Below the pieces are notes generated by a model that saw only the letters and a list, made by a program, of their open reading frames with translations, did not search any database and had not been told where the DNA came from. Below, in pieces: positions 53,004 to 61,482 of a DNA stretch of 64,000 nucleotides. The position numbers and the translations under genes are program-made. This DNA comes from Paenibacillus lignilyticus. GTDB lineage: Bacteria > Bacillota > Bacilli > Paenibacillales > Paenibacillaceae. The stretch spans positions 434,001-498,000 of the forward strand of contig NZ_JAGKSP010000003.1 of NCBI RefSeq assembly GCF_017942085.1. Reading direction: 5' to 3'. How positions within the stretch are numbered: the first letter of the stretch is position 1; every line of letters begins with the position of its first letter.

Positions 53004-53788
53004 TGCTGTTTGCCTCCTGATAATGCTCGAATCCATGGCCGGTCATCGGCCCATTCTACGGCCACCGGCCAGTCGTACGCACGGCTTAGCCACTCCGGAC
53101 TAAGCACGTCCTTCTTCGGACCCGCTGCTACGATGCGTCCGTCCTGTACCAACGCCACATGAGTAAATAGCGGTATGATTTCTTCCATATGATGCGTCAC
53201 GTACACAACGGTTATATCGCGCTCGCTAAGTCGGTTAAGATCGATCAGCAGCTTCTCTCGCTCATATAAATCCAAACCCGCACAAGGCTCGTCCATAATA
53301 AGCAGCTTCGGATTGGACATCAGCGCACGTGCCAACATCACCTTTTTCCGTTCGCCCTGCGAGAGTGTTGCCAGTGTTTGATCTGCCGTGTACAGCAAGC
53401 CCACTTCATCTAAGAGCCGCAGCGCCTTCTGGCGCACCTCTTCATCGATGGTTTGATAGAAACGCAGATACGCGTATTCCCCTGTCGCAACGACTTCCCA
53501 AACCGGATCGCGCAGAGTCAGTTTCTCAATAACCGATTGGCTGATATAACCGACTTGCTTACGGACCTCCCGCACATCGCATTCCCCGAAGCGATTGCCG
53601 AGTACATCCACGGTTCCGGAAGAAGGGAATTGGTAGCCGGTCATCATTTCCAGCAGCGTTGTTTTTCCGCAGCCGTTTCGGCCCAGAATTACCCAGTGCT
53701 CGCCTTTATTGATTTGAAGATTAACGCCATCAAGAATTTGTCTCTCTTCGCGGCGAAACGTGATATCTTGCAATGTAATCATGTTCAT
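53000..53788 (-). CDS. ylmA: ABC ATPase, YlmA-like
   Basis: The 262-residue ATPase closely matches B. subtilis YlmA in length (264). It has Walker A GRNGCGKT near residue 37, the signature LSQGERKK and Walker B LLIMDEPCAGLD. No permease gene is adjacent. The signature LSQGE differs from LSGGQ but is normal for this subfamily. Its cellular role is unknown. ATG 53788 has GGGAGGG seven bases upstream; the longer frame to 53884 overlaps the previous gene. Confidence 0.88.
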   Translation of the reverse strand: MNMITLQDITFRREERQILDGVNLQINKGEHWVILGRNGCGKTTLLEMMTGYQFPSSGTVDVLGNRFGECDVREVRKQVGYISQSVIEKLTLRDPVWEVVATGEYAYLRFYQTIDEEVRQKALRLLDEVGLLYTADQTLATLSQGERKKVMLARALMSNPKLLIMDEPCAGLDLYEREKLLIDLNRLSERDITVVYVTHHMEEIIPLFTHVALVQDGRIVAAGPKKDVLSPEWLSRAYDWPVAVEWADDRPWIRALSGGKQQ

Positions 53789-53828
53789 GGTTTTTCCCTC
53801 CCAGAAGTTCACATGAAGTAGATTTGCG

Positions 53829-54143
53829 CTACCTGCTCTCTGCAGGCATTGGACCGTTATGAATTTGAATGTCCAGCGGTGCATGCTGAGTTAATAAATG
53901 TACCATCTGCAGTCTGCCTGCAAGACTGGACGTATGAAAGTAACATCTTCGCGGATAACGTCCGCTCGTTACGATATATTCAGCAACGGCAAGCCCATTC
54001 GGCTGCCCCCAGCCAAGCTCGAAGTCGAGCGAGAGGATATTCACTTCCTCATGCTGCAGCAGAAGGATGCATTCAGCAGCCGTCTTTGCAAGAACGAAGC
54101 CCTGTGGGCAAGGCCGATAATCGTCTAAATACACGTTGATCAT
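53829..54143 (-). CDS. Receiver-like small protein (cyclic-phosphate processing receiver family)
   Basis: A 104-residue protein with a compact receiver-like fold: MINVYLDDYRPCP at the start and ILSLDFELGWGQPNG near residue 36, which carries the Asp equivalent to the phosphorylation site. The ending is HTSSLAGR..VHLL. This matches the CPPR (cyclic-phosphate processing receiver) family as I recall it, proposed to act on cyclic phosphates. The ATG overlaps the nfo stop (ATGA), tying it to the repair genes. Confidence 0.7.
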   Translation of the reverse strand: MINVYLDDYRPCPQGFVLAKTAAECILLLQHEEVNILSLDFELGWGQPNGLAVAEYIVTSGRYPRRCYFHTSSLAGRLQMVHLLTQHAPLDIQIHNGPMPAESR

Positions 54144-54982
54144 GCTTCGCTCTCCCCTCCTAACCGCCGGATCAGCTCCATCTGGTTCCGGTGCGTACCA
54201 TCTTCCCCGGATGGGGTCTCCAGCACGAACGGAACTTGCTTCAGCAGCGGATGACGCAGCAGCCAGATCAAGCCAGCCTCGCCAATATAGCCTTCACCGA
54301 TTCTCGCATGGCGGTCTCTCTTCTCCCCGCTTGGATGGACGGAGTCATTCAGATGAATGGCAACCAGCTCTGAAATCACACCCAGCTCCCGCGCTTTGTC
54401 CATCCATGCTGCGTCAGCGCTTCCATCCCAAACGCCGCTGGCAAAGAGATGGCAAGTATCCAGGCAAAACCCGATTTTGTGCGGATCCGCGCATAGGCTG
54501 CGAATTTGAGCCAGCTCCTCCATCGTAGTCCCCATGAAAGTATGATCACCGGCTTGATTCTCGATGAGCAGCTTAGCTTTGCCGTTCCACTGCGAAGTAA
54601 TCGCGCTTAACGTCAGTACGGCATTACGGTAGCCCTCAAGAGGATCCGGTCCTTTATAGACGCCAAAATGAACCACAACCCCCAGTGAACCGCAAGCTTC
54701 GGCAATAGCGAGATCATTTATCAGAGATTCCGCCGTTCTCGCGCGATGCTCTGCATCTTCTGAGGCAATATTCGTCGGATAAGGGGAATGGGCAATGGAA
54801 ACAATCCCCCGCTCCTCACAGAACGCCGCACACCGCTTCGCATCACTGTAGTCGATCTCTTTGACGGAAAGACTTCGCGGATTTTTCGGAAAATATTGAT
54901 AAGCGACAGCACCGTACGCTGCCGCCCGCTTTGCCGCTTCTCTGTAACCGCCCTTAGTGGAAACATGAAATCCGGTCCGCAT
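54140..54982 (-). CDS. nfo: Endonuclease IV (AP endonuclease)
   Basis: The 280-residue zinc enzyme cuts DNA at abasic sites and removes 3' blocks. Metal-ligand motifs of the family are visible: VVHFG, LLIENQ, LDTCHLFASG, HLNDS and RHARIGEGYIG, with a final FVLETP. It lies six bases after the Fpg-like glycosylase, whose products it would process. AGGTAG lies before ATG 54982. It is part of the mrfA operon. Confidence 0.96.
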   Translation of the reverse strand: MRTGFHVSTKGGYREAAKRAAAYGAVAYQYFPKNPRSLSVKEIDYSDAKRCAAFCEERGIVSIAHSPYPTNIASEDAEHRARTAESLINDLAIAEACGSLGVVVHFGVYKGPDPLEGYRNAVLTLSAITSQWNGKAKLLIENQAGDHTFMGTTMEELAQIRSLCADPHKIGFCLDTCHLFASGVWDGSADAAWMDKARELGVISELVAIHLNDSVHPSGEKRDRHARIGEGYIGEAGLIWLLRHPLLKQVPFVLETPSGEDGTHRNQMELIRRLGGESEA

Positions 54983-54988
54983 CGGTGT

Positions 54989-55816
54989 CTACCTGTCCTT
55001 CTGGCAAACCGGACAATAGAACATTTTGCGCGAGTTGATTTCTTCCTGCACGATCGTCCCGCCGCAGTTTAAACAAGGCTCTCCGCCGCGATCATAAACG
55101 AGGCAGTGATTATTGTAACCGCCGGTAACGGTGTCCTCATTCGTCAGCGGCATTTCCATATATCCGCCATGCGCTAATGCCGACTGCAGCACCTTATGCA
55201 TAGCGTTGTAAATACGCTCCCACGATTCCGGCTCAATCGCAGATAGCTTCGCATCCGGGCGAATTCGCGCTTCGAACGCAATTTCATCTGCATAGCAGTT
55301 GCCAATGCCCGCGATAACGCGCTGCTCGACAAGAGCCGTCTTCAGGGAACCTCTGCGCCCTTTGAAGCGCTCCTTGAATTTCTCCTGCGTCAGCCACTTG
55401 TCGAACGGCTCCGGTCCAAGATCTGCTAAGCGAGCAATCGTTTCCTTAACCGTCAGCAGATGGATGTAACCGAGGCGCAGTCCGATAAAGCACAGCTCCC
55501 CTTGCGGAAACCCGATCGTAACTTGAACAGTGCGATCCGTGCGCTGCTCGGGATCGATGCCGCGTGCTTCATACCGAATCATACCGCCCAGCATCAGATG
55601 CAGCAGCAGCCGTTTTCCGTTATCCAGATGCAGAATCAACATTTTGCCGCGACGCTCCACGAACCAAACGGTTCTCCCGATCAGCTCCTGCTCGAAGGTT
55701 TCCACCGGAACGTTGATCGATTTCTGACGCGTAACCTGCACATTCATAATGGGCTGACCGGAGATTCGCTCCGCCAGCATCTTGCGATAATGTTCCATTT
55801 CCGGCCATTCCGGCAT
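54989..55816 (-). CDS. Fpg/Nei family DNA glycosylase
   Basis: The 275-residue bifunctional glycosylase has the catalytic Pro2-Glu3 start (MPEWPEM, with Trp4 rather than the usual Leu) and Lys58 in RRGKML. A helix-two-turn-helix region (VIAGIGNCYADE) precedes the C-terminal zinc finger CLNC ... CPVC. It removes oxidised bases. The atypical N-terminus and the position away from polA suggest a paralogue of mutM. It lies 15 bases after the HAD gene and six before nfo. Confidence 0.93.
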   Translation of the reverse strand: MPEWPEMEHYRKMLAERISGQPIMNVQVTRQKSINVPVETFEQELIGRTVWFVERRGKMLILHLDNGKRLLLHLMLGGMIRYEARGIDPEQRTDRTVQVTIGFPQGELCFIGLRLGYIHLLTVKETIARLADLGPEPFDKWLTQEKFKERFKGRRGSLKTALVEQRVIAGIGNCYADEIAFEARIRPDAKLSAIEPESWERIYNAMHKVLQSALAHGGYMEMPLTNEDTVTGGYNNHCLVYDRGGEPCLNCGGTIVQEEINSRKMFYCPVCQKDR

Positions 55817-55831
55817 CGTGCTTCTTCCTTC

Positions 55832-56653
55832 CTAACGGCTCTGCTGACCACTTGCCAGCTGATCGCCTATAAACTGCTGCAATGTATGTAAGTTATCGAT
55901 AATGACCGTAGCCTCACAGCCCGCTGCCGCAAGCAGCTCCTTATAATTGTCGCCTGTTGCGAGCCCGGTTAAAACAAGGATCGACGGACAATCTGCCGCT
56001 TGCGCCGCTGCGATATCCGTAGCCGGATTATCGCCGATCATCCAAGTCTCGGATGCATGAAGCCCCAGACGCTGCAGCGCAAAATCCATTAAGATGGCCG
56101 ACGGCTTGCCGATCACGATGGGTTCGGCACCGGAAGCCGCTCTCAGCATGGCACCGATCGAACCCGCGCCCGGTACCAAGCCATGTTCTGCAGGCACAAG
56201 CAAATCCGGATTCGTCAAAATATAGCTTGCGCCGCCGCGGATAAACGTGACCGCTCTGGCTACTTTATCGTAAGTAAGCTGCTTATCAATGCCCTGCACG
56301 ACGATATCCGGTTCTTCATCTACCAGCAGTAAACCGGCATCCTGCAGGGCCGTTCGCAGCCCATGCTCTCCAATGACATGGACTCGCGCACCTGGTTGAC
56401 GCTCAGCGATATAGGCCGCAGCGCCTTGCGCGGAAGTACATACTTCTGATGGATTCGTCTGAATTCCCATGGCGCTTAGCCGTTCAGCGAAAGCCTCAGG
56501 CGTTGCGGAAGAATTGTTCGTGACGAATAAGAATGGAATGTCTAACCGCCGCAGCGCCGCAATAAGAGCATCTGCTCCCGGAATCATAATGCCGCCATGG
56601 TACATCGTTCCGTCCAAATCGATGAGCAGACCGCTTAGCGAATTGACGCTCAT
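55832..56653 (-). CDS. HAD-IIA (NagD-like) phosphatase
   Basis: The 273-residue protein has motif I LIDLDGTMYHG near residue 10, FVTNNSS near 43 and WMIGDNPATDIAAA near 205, characteristic of the NagD/YutF group. It hydrolyses small phosphate esters of unknown identity. The ATG overlaps the mrfB stop by four bases. Its placement between mrfB and the glycosylase may be an operon passenger or a nucleotide clean-up function. Confidence 0.93.
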   Translation of the reverse strand: MSVNSLSGLLIDLDGTMYHGGIMIPGADALIAALRRLDIPFLFVTNNSSATPEAFAERLSAMGIQTNPSEVCTSAQGAAAYIAERQPGARVHVIGEHGLRTALQDAGLLLVDEEPDIVVQGIDKQLTYDKVARAVTFIRGGASYILTNPDLLVPAEHGLVPGAGSIGAMLRAASGAEPIVIGKPSAILMDFALQRLGLHASETWMIGDNPATDIAAAQAADCPSILVLTGLATGDNYKELLAAAGCEATVIIDNLHTLQQFIGDQLASGQQSR

Positions 56654-58050
56654 GAATGTCCACTCCTTCTGCTTGCTTCTGATATTTTGTTGATCTTTAA
56701 ACGTAAACGGTCAATCCGTTTGCGAAGCAAATCAAGCTCAGTGCGCCGATTCCCCTTAAGCCGCGAGCCCGGAAGGCGTCGCTGAGCGATTGAGAATGCC
56801 GTTTCGGCCAGATCCAGCGCTTCATCCAGCTGCTTCGTCTTGTGCTCATAATACATCGCAAGCTCAATATGCGCTTCATAATCCGGCCAAGCCGCTTGTG
56901 CCGCTTCATCTACAGCCTTCTGCCACAATACCACAGCACGCTGCCAATTTCCACATTTCTTGTCTCGTTCCGCCAGTAAACACAAGCCTTTGGGCGTTGG
57001 ACGAGGATGCTCGGCAGCAGCGGCATACAGCGGCTCGGCAAGGTCCGATTTTCCCATTTTCTCCAGCCACAGCCCTGTTCGCAGCAGTTCCTCCGCTTCC
57101 TCCGGCATCGGAACCGTTCCCGTTCCTATTCTGCCGCCAAGCAAGTGGCCAAACCGGATCGCAAGTGCGGCCAGTGACAGCATATCGATTTCATTGTGCT
57201 GAAATACGCCGAGCAGCGGCTCCGGCTTTCTGTCCGCTAAATATTGAAAGTAGATCGCCGGCGCGAGAGAACCCGGCACATCATCAAGCCTTGTAATGCC
57301 AAGACGTTCTTCTTCCACATGACTCAACCGGCAAGAGACAAGGGTGTTACGCCAAACAGACCGGGACGGATGCAATAAATCAATATGGATAGGCTCCCAC
57401 TTGAATGTACGAAAGCCGTTTAGAATAAATCGATTGTATAAGACCGGCCAGTCGAAGGTGCGACCGTTATAGGTCACTAAGTGGGTGAAGCTGGGGAGCA
57501 GATTGCATAAATAGCCGATCATCGCCCGTTCCTCTGCCGGATGACGAATAAGCATTTGCTCGACAATGAAAACATCATCCTGAAGATAAGCAAGCCCTAC
57601 CATGAAAGGGACATTCCCTGCTCCGACTCCGAGTCCGGTGGTTTCTAAATCAAGAAACAGCAGATTCGTATAGCCAAGCTCAGCGGAATCGGGTTTGCGA
57701 AAGGCATCAAGATGGTTTTGAGCTTCGGAGAGCTCGGTCAGCTCATGAATCCCGTGCTTATGCGACAGCGGATAACGGCTTTCCCGTACTAGAAATGCGC
57801 CTTCCGTGGACTGCACAATGCGCACACCCAGCTCATCCCACTCCGAAGATAATGTGTCATCATCGACGGCTGCATCCGAGACAGCGCCGACAGCTGCAGC
57901 ATGTGCCTGCTCCTCACCATGCATGAGAGCTCCCTCTTCACCTTCGGCGATAACAGAGGACTCGGCATGAGCAACCATACCAGCCTGTCGCTCCTCTTGA
58001 GCAACTTGCGCGTTCTTCAATCGCAGCAGCCGATCTCTTAGCCCGCTCAT
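56650..58050 (-). CDS. mrfB: DEDD exonuclease MrfB (YprB-like)
   Basis: A 466-residue protein with an RNase-H-like exonuclease domain. The acidic pair is in LFLDLETTGLG near residue 130, Asp in NGRTFDWPVL near 190 and the His-Asp pair in HNEIDMLSLA near 280. C-terminal TPR-like repeats follow. MrfB (YprB, 413 residues in B. subtilis) works with the MrfA helicase in repair of mitomycin-type lesions. ATG 58050 is chosen because GGAGGGG lies just upstream and it overlaps mrfA by four bases. An Ala/Glu-rich insert follows the N-terminal helix. Confidence 0.93.
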   Translation of the reverse strand: MSGLRDRLLRLKNAQVAQEERQAGMVAHAESSVIAEGEEGALMHGEEQAHAAAVGAVSDAAVDDDTLSSEWDELGVRIVQSTEGAFLVRESRYPLSHKHGIHELTELSEAQNHLDAFRKPDSAELGYTNLLFLDLETTGLGVGAGNVPFMVGLAYLQDDVFIVEQMLIRHPAEERAMIGYLCNLLPSFTHLVTYNGRTFDWPVLYNRFILNGFRTFKWEPIHIDLLHPSRSVWRNTLVSCRLSHVEEERLGITRLDDVPGSLAPAIYFQYLADRKPEPLLGVFQHNEIDMLSLAALAIRFGHLLGGRIGTGTVPMPEEAEELLRTGLWLEKMGKSDLAEPLYAAAAEHPRPTPKGLCLLAERDKKCGNWQRAVVLWQKAVDEAAQAAWPDYEAHIELAMYYEHKTKQLDEALDLAETAFSIAQRRLPGSRLKGNRRTELDLLRKRIDRLRLKINKISEASRRSGHS

Positions 58051-60296
58051 AACCCCTCCAATATGAACAGCGATTTTTTCTTCGCGTTCATGCCAATGAT
58101 TTCGGTGCCGATACAGGAAGGACATCCCGCTTCGCAAGGGCATTTCTGAATAAGATTCTTCGCTGCTGCTTTTATGTCGTCGAATCTCTTATAGACCTCT
58201 TCCGCCAGCCCAATACCGCCGGGATAATGGTCATAGATGAATAGCGTCGGAAGCTGCGAATGTTCTGCCCTAATCTGCGAAATGACATGGATATCGCTTC
58301 GGTCGCACATGACGTGGACAGGCACGATATGCCGGATTACATTCGCTATGCCCATTAGCAGCTGCTCCAGCGTTTTGGTTTCAATCGTAGGGTCAACCTC
58401 GTTGATCTCTACCCAGGTCGCGCTCGTATGCAGCTCTTCCTCCGGCAGCTTTATTGGCCCGTATCCGATATTCTCGAAACTCGATAAACGGATTTTTTTG
58501 TACATGGTAGCCATAACATTTACGGCCGCGTCGCCGTAATGAATGGAAGTCATCGGTCTCTTCTTCGATAAATCTATGGATAATACCTTGAGCTTAACCG
58601 CCAGATTAGCGTCCGTATAATACTCTACATCCACTTCCCGTACATAGGCCTTCTTATGCTCCCAATCCAGCTTCTCGACTTGGAATTGCACGCCTTCATG
58701 TAAATAAATCGCTTCATCATGCAAGAGGGTCATGGCGCTGAATCGATCCATCTCGCCAATGATTTTTACATTTCCTCTTTCGGATTGGTCGATGATGACT
58801 ACATTCTCTTGTGCCGCGGAGCGCAAGCTCACTTCATGGGCAGGGAAAGACTGATTGGCCCAGTAGAATGCCCCTCCGGCTTGCGTAAGCACTCTTTCTT
58901 CGACCAGATACTCCAGAATATCGGTAATCTCTAATGGGCCGAACTCCTCTCCCGATTTGAGCGGAAGCTCGTATGCCGCACATCGCAAATGGTCGACCAG
59001 AATCAATAGATTCTCCGGGTTGATACGTGCCGATTCCGGGGATCGTTCGAAGAAATAATCCGGATTCTGCACGATATACTGGTCGATCGGCGTATTGCTG
59101 GCAACCATCACTACCAACGCCTCGCCATGGCGTCTACCCGCTCGTCCTGCCTGCTGCCAAGTGCTGGCGACGCTGCCGGGATACCCCGACATTATGCAGA
59201 CCTGCAGCTGCCCGATATCTACGCCAAGCTCAAGCGCATTCGTGCTCACGACGCCTACGATTTCGCCGTTCCTTAGTCCGCGTTCGATTTCGCGACGCTG
59301 ATTGGGTAAGTAGCCGCCCCGATAACCCCGTATGGATTTGCCGCCCAGTTCATTTTTCACTAATTCCTGAAGATGGCTTAGAATGAGTTCTACCCTGACT
59401 CGGCTGCGGGCAAAAACGATCGTCTGCACCTTATTGGCCAGAAATTGTTTTGCTAACTGGTTTACTTCTACCGTTGCGCTTTTCCGAAGATTTAATGGTT
59501 TATTAATGATGGGAGGATTATAAAATACGAAATGCTTTCTTCCCCTCGGCGCCCCGTTATCGTCTACCAAACGCATGGGTTTACCTGTAAGCTGTTCGGC
59601 AAGCTCCCTTGGGTTTGCGATTGTAGCCGACGTGCAGATAAAAATCGGATCACTGCCATAAAACTTGCAGATCCGCAGCAGTCTGCGAATGACATTCGAT
59701 ACATGACTGCCGAAGACGCCTCGATATGTATGCAGTTCGTCGATGACGATATATTTGAGATTGCTAAATAAGCTGATCCATTTCGTATGATGCGGAAGAA
59801 TGGCGGAATGAAGCATATCCGGATTCGTAATGACAATATGGCCTACGTTCTTTACAATTTGCCGAATTTCCGGGGATGTGTCACCGTCATAGGTAAAACT
59901 CTTGATGTCGATTCCCATTTCGGCAATAATTTCGTTCAGCTCGCTCTTCTGATCCTGCGCCAGTGCTTTCGTAGGGAACAGATACAGCGCCCGAGCAGCA
60001 TCGTCTTCCGCAATAGATTGGAGCACGGGGAGGTTATAGCAAAGCGTTTTTCCCGATGCGGTCGGGGTGACAGCGACCATATTCTCGCCTTTGCGAATGG
60101 TTTCGTAGGCAGTGTACTGATGGCTGTATAGCTGCTCTATTCCTCTTCTGGCTAATGCCTCTTTAATTCTTGCATCGACACTTTCGGGCATGGGTCTTGT
60201 TCTTGCTTCTATAGGCTCAACTTCGTGCCAGTTGATGACATTCTCGTTTGCTCGTAAATCCTGTATGAGATCGGAAAGATTTTTCTTGCGCAACAT
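58047..60296 (-). CDS. mrfA: DEAD/DEAH helicase MrfA (YprA)
   Basis: The 749-residue superfamily 2 helicase has Walker A TPTASGKT near residue 80, the DEAH-like box VIDELH near 188, SAT near 223, and the C-terminal helicase motif QQAGRAGRRHG near 385. At the C-terminus four Cys (CPCEAGCPSC) form the metal site required in MrfA. MrfA with MrfB excises mitomycin C lesions independently of UvrABC in B. subtilis. The ATG at 60296 has GGGGG eight bases upstream. A LexA-like box sits at its predicted promoter. Confidence 0.96.
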   Translation of the reverse strand: MLRKKNLSDLIQDLRANENVINWHEVEPIEARTRPMPESVDARIKEALARRGIEQLYSHQYTAYETIRKGENMVAVTPTASGKTLCYNLPVLQSIAEDDAARALYLFPTKALAQDQKSELNEIIAEMGIDIKSFTYDGDTSPEIRQIVKNVGHIVITNPDMLHSAILPHHTKWISLFSNLKYIVIDELHTYRGVFGSHVSNVIRRLLRICKFYGSDPIFICTSATIANPRELAEQLTGKPMRLVDDNGAPRGRKHFVFYNPPIINKPLNLRKSATVEVNQLAKQFLANKVQTIVFARSRVRVELILSHLQELVKNELGGKSIRGYRGGYLPNQRREIERGLRNGEIVGVVSTNALELGVDIGQLQVCIMSGYPGSVASTWQQAGRAGRRHGEALVVMVASNTPIDQYIVQNPDYFFERSPESARINPENLLILVDHLRCAAYELPLKSGEEFGPLEITDILEYLVEERVLTQAGGAFYWANQSFPAHEVSLRSAAQENVVIIDQSERGNVKIIGEMDRFSAMTLLHDEAIYLHEGVQFQVEKLDWEHKKAYVREVDVEYYTDANLAVKLKVLSIDLSKKRPMTSIHYGDAAVNVMATMYKKIRLSSFENIGYGPIKLPEEELHTSATWVEINEVDPTIETKTLEQLLMGIANVIRHIVPVHVMCDRSDIHVISQIRAEHSQLPTLFIYDHYPGGIGLAEEVYKRFDDIKAAAKNLIQKCPCEAGCPSCIGTEIIGMNAKKKSLFILEGL

Positions 60297-60315
60297 ATTG
60301 ATAACCCCCGTGATA

Positions 60316-60327
60316 GAACGATTGTTC
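60316..60327 (-). promoter_or_regulatory. LexA (DinR)-like box at the mrfA promoter
   Basis: GAAC-GATT-GTTC on the plus strand (GAAC-AATC-GTTC on the minus strand) is a perfect GAAC-N4-GTTC core, 6 to 17 bases downstream of the TATAAT of the mrfA promoter. One central base departs from the RNRY consensus. Confidence 0.65.
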
Positions 60328-60332
60328 CCCTC

Positions 60333-60338
60333 ATTATA
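60333..60338 (-). promoter_or_regulatory. -10 box of the mrfA operon
   Basis: A perfect TATAAT on the minus strand, 37 bases upstream of mrfA. The -35 region is only T-rich (TTTTTTT), so the promoter may be weak or need an UP element. Confidence 0.6.
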
Positions 60339-60384
60339 ACCGCTTGCGTTAAAATAAAAAAAGCCCTATTTTTAACAAACGTCA

Positions 60385-60423
60385 GAAGCCGTCTTCTCGC
60401 AGCATGCGATCGGACGGCTTCTG
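60385..60423 (-). terminator. Terminator of rnz
   Basis: CAGAAGCCGTC and GACGGCTTCTG are 11-base arms, and the tail is ACGTTTGTT with a weak T-tract. It separates rnz from the mrfA promoter. Confidence 0.6.
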
Positions 60424-60457
60424 GGTGAACCCCGCTTGTCACCTTATAAGGCGCTTC

Positions 60458-61384
60458 CTATGTTGAACGCTTCACTTGAAATTCCGCATAATCAAACGCG
60501 GCATCAGTATAAGGGAAAATGGTCCGAGCATCCTTCACCAGCTCCGCTACTGCTTCATCGTCGAATCGCGAGCTGAAATGGGTCACTACGAGCCGCTTGA
60601 CCCCTGCTTCAGCCGCAATCTCTGCGGCTTGGCGAATCGTGGAATGGCCGTAAGCAGCCGCTTTCTCCTCCATTCCGCCTGCGAATGTCGCTTCGTGCAC
60701 CAGCAAATCGGCATCTTTCGCCAGCACAATGGCATTCTGGCAAGGCGTAGTATCACCGAGAATGGTGACAATGCGTCCCGGCAACTGTGGGCCGACTACA
60801 TGGGATGAAGAAATTGTGCGACCATCCTCGAGTGTGATCGATTCGCCGCGTTTGAGCTTGCCGTACAACGGCCCCGGCCGCACCCCCAGCTCAGCAAGCC
60901 TCCCCAGATTTAACTGCCCTTGCTGCGGACGCTCGGTGATGCGGTAACCAAAGCATGGCAACCGATGGTCCAGCTCGGCTGCTTCCACGACGAATCGATC
61001 ATCCGCAGCCACCTCTCCTGCAGAAACCTCGATTACTTCAAGCTCATAACCCAGATGAACTCCGCTATGCTGGAAGATCACATTTAAATATTCCTTGAGT
61101 CCGGCTGGGCCAAAGATTTGAAGCGGACCTGCCCCCTCAAAATACGTCCGGCTGCTCAGCAAACCCGGCAATCCGTAGAGATGATCACCATGCAAATGAG
61201 TAATAAAGATCCGTTCCAATTTATTTAACTTCAATCCGCCGTGCAGCAGCCGATGCTGCGTGCCTTCGCCGGTATCGAACAGCCAGAACCCGCAGTGCGG
61301 TTCAGGAAGACAAAAGGCTATGGAAGTCACATTGCGTGTTTTCGTTGGTCTTCCTGCGCTGGTTCCGAGAAACGTGAGCTGCAT
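60458..61384 (-). CDS. rnz: Ribonuclease Z
   Basis: The 308-residue MBL-fold enzyme (B. subtilis 307) trims tRNA 3' ends. The metal motif is THLHGDHLYGL near residue 62. The GDTTPC and HEATF motifs follow, and VVTHFSSRF near the C-terminus. The start ATG 61384 has GGAGGG seven bases upstream. Confidence 0.97.
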   Translation of the reverse strand: MQLTFLGTSAGRPTKTRNVTSIAFCLPEPHCGFWLFDTGEGTQHRLLHGGLKLNKLERIFITHLHGDHLYGLPGLLSSRTYFEGAGPLQIFGPAGLKEYLNVIFQHSGVHLGYELEVIEVSAGEVAADDRFVVEAAELDHRLPCFGYRITERPQQGQLNLGRLAELGVRPGPLYGKLKRGESITLEDGRTISSSHVVGPQLPGRIVTILGDTTPCQNAIVLAKDADLLVHEATFAGGMEEKAAAYGHSTIRQAAEIAAEAGVKRLVVTHFSSRFDDEAVAELVKDARTIFPYTDAAFDYAEFQVKRST

Positions 61385-61426
61385 GCATGCTCCCTCCAAT
61401 CTCCATCCTTATGCTATCTATAACAA

Positions 61427-61471
61427 TACCCTCCATAACTGCAGCTTAACACCGCAAGTTTGGAGGGTACC
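61427..61471 (-). terminator. Candidate terminator of metH
   Basis: TACCCTCCA and TGGAGGGTA are 9-base arms, then TTGTTAT on the minus strand, just after the metH stop. The T-tract is weak. Confidence 0.55.
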
Positions 61472-61482
61472 TATGCTATCCG

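Noticed and set aside
53849..54528. Several plus-strand frames opposite the CPPR and nfo genes
   Set aside because: They overlap well-supported genes, share the mirrored codon pattern and lack binding sites.
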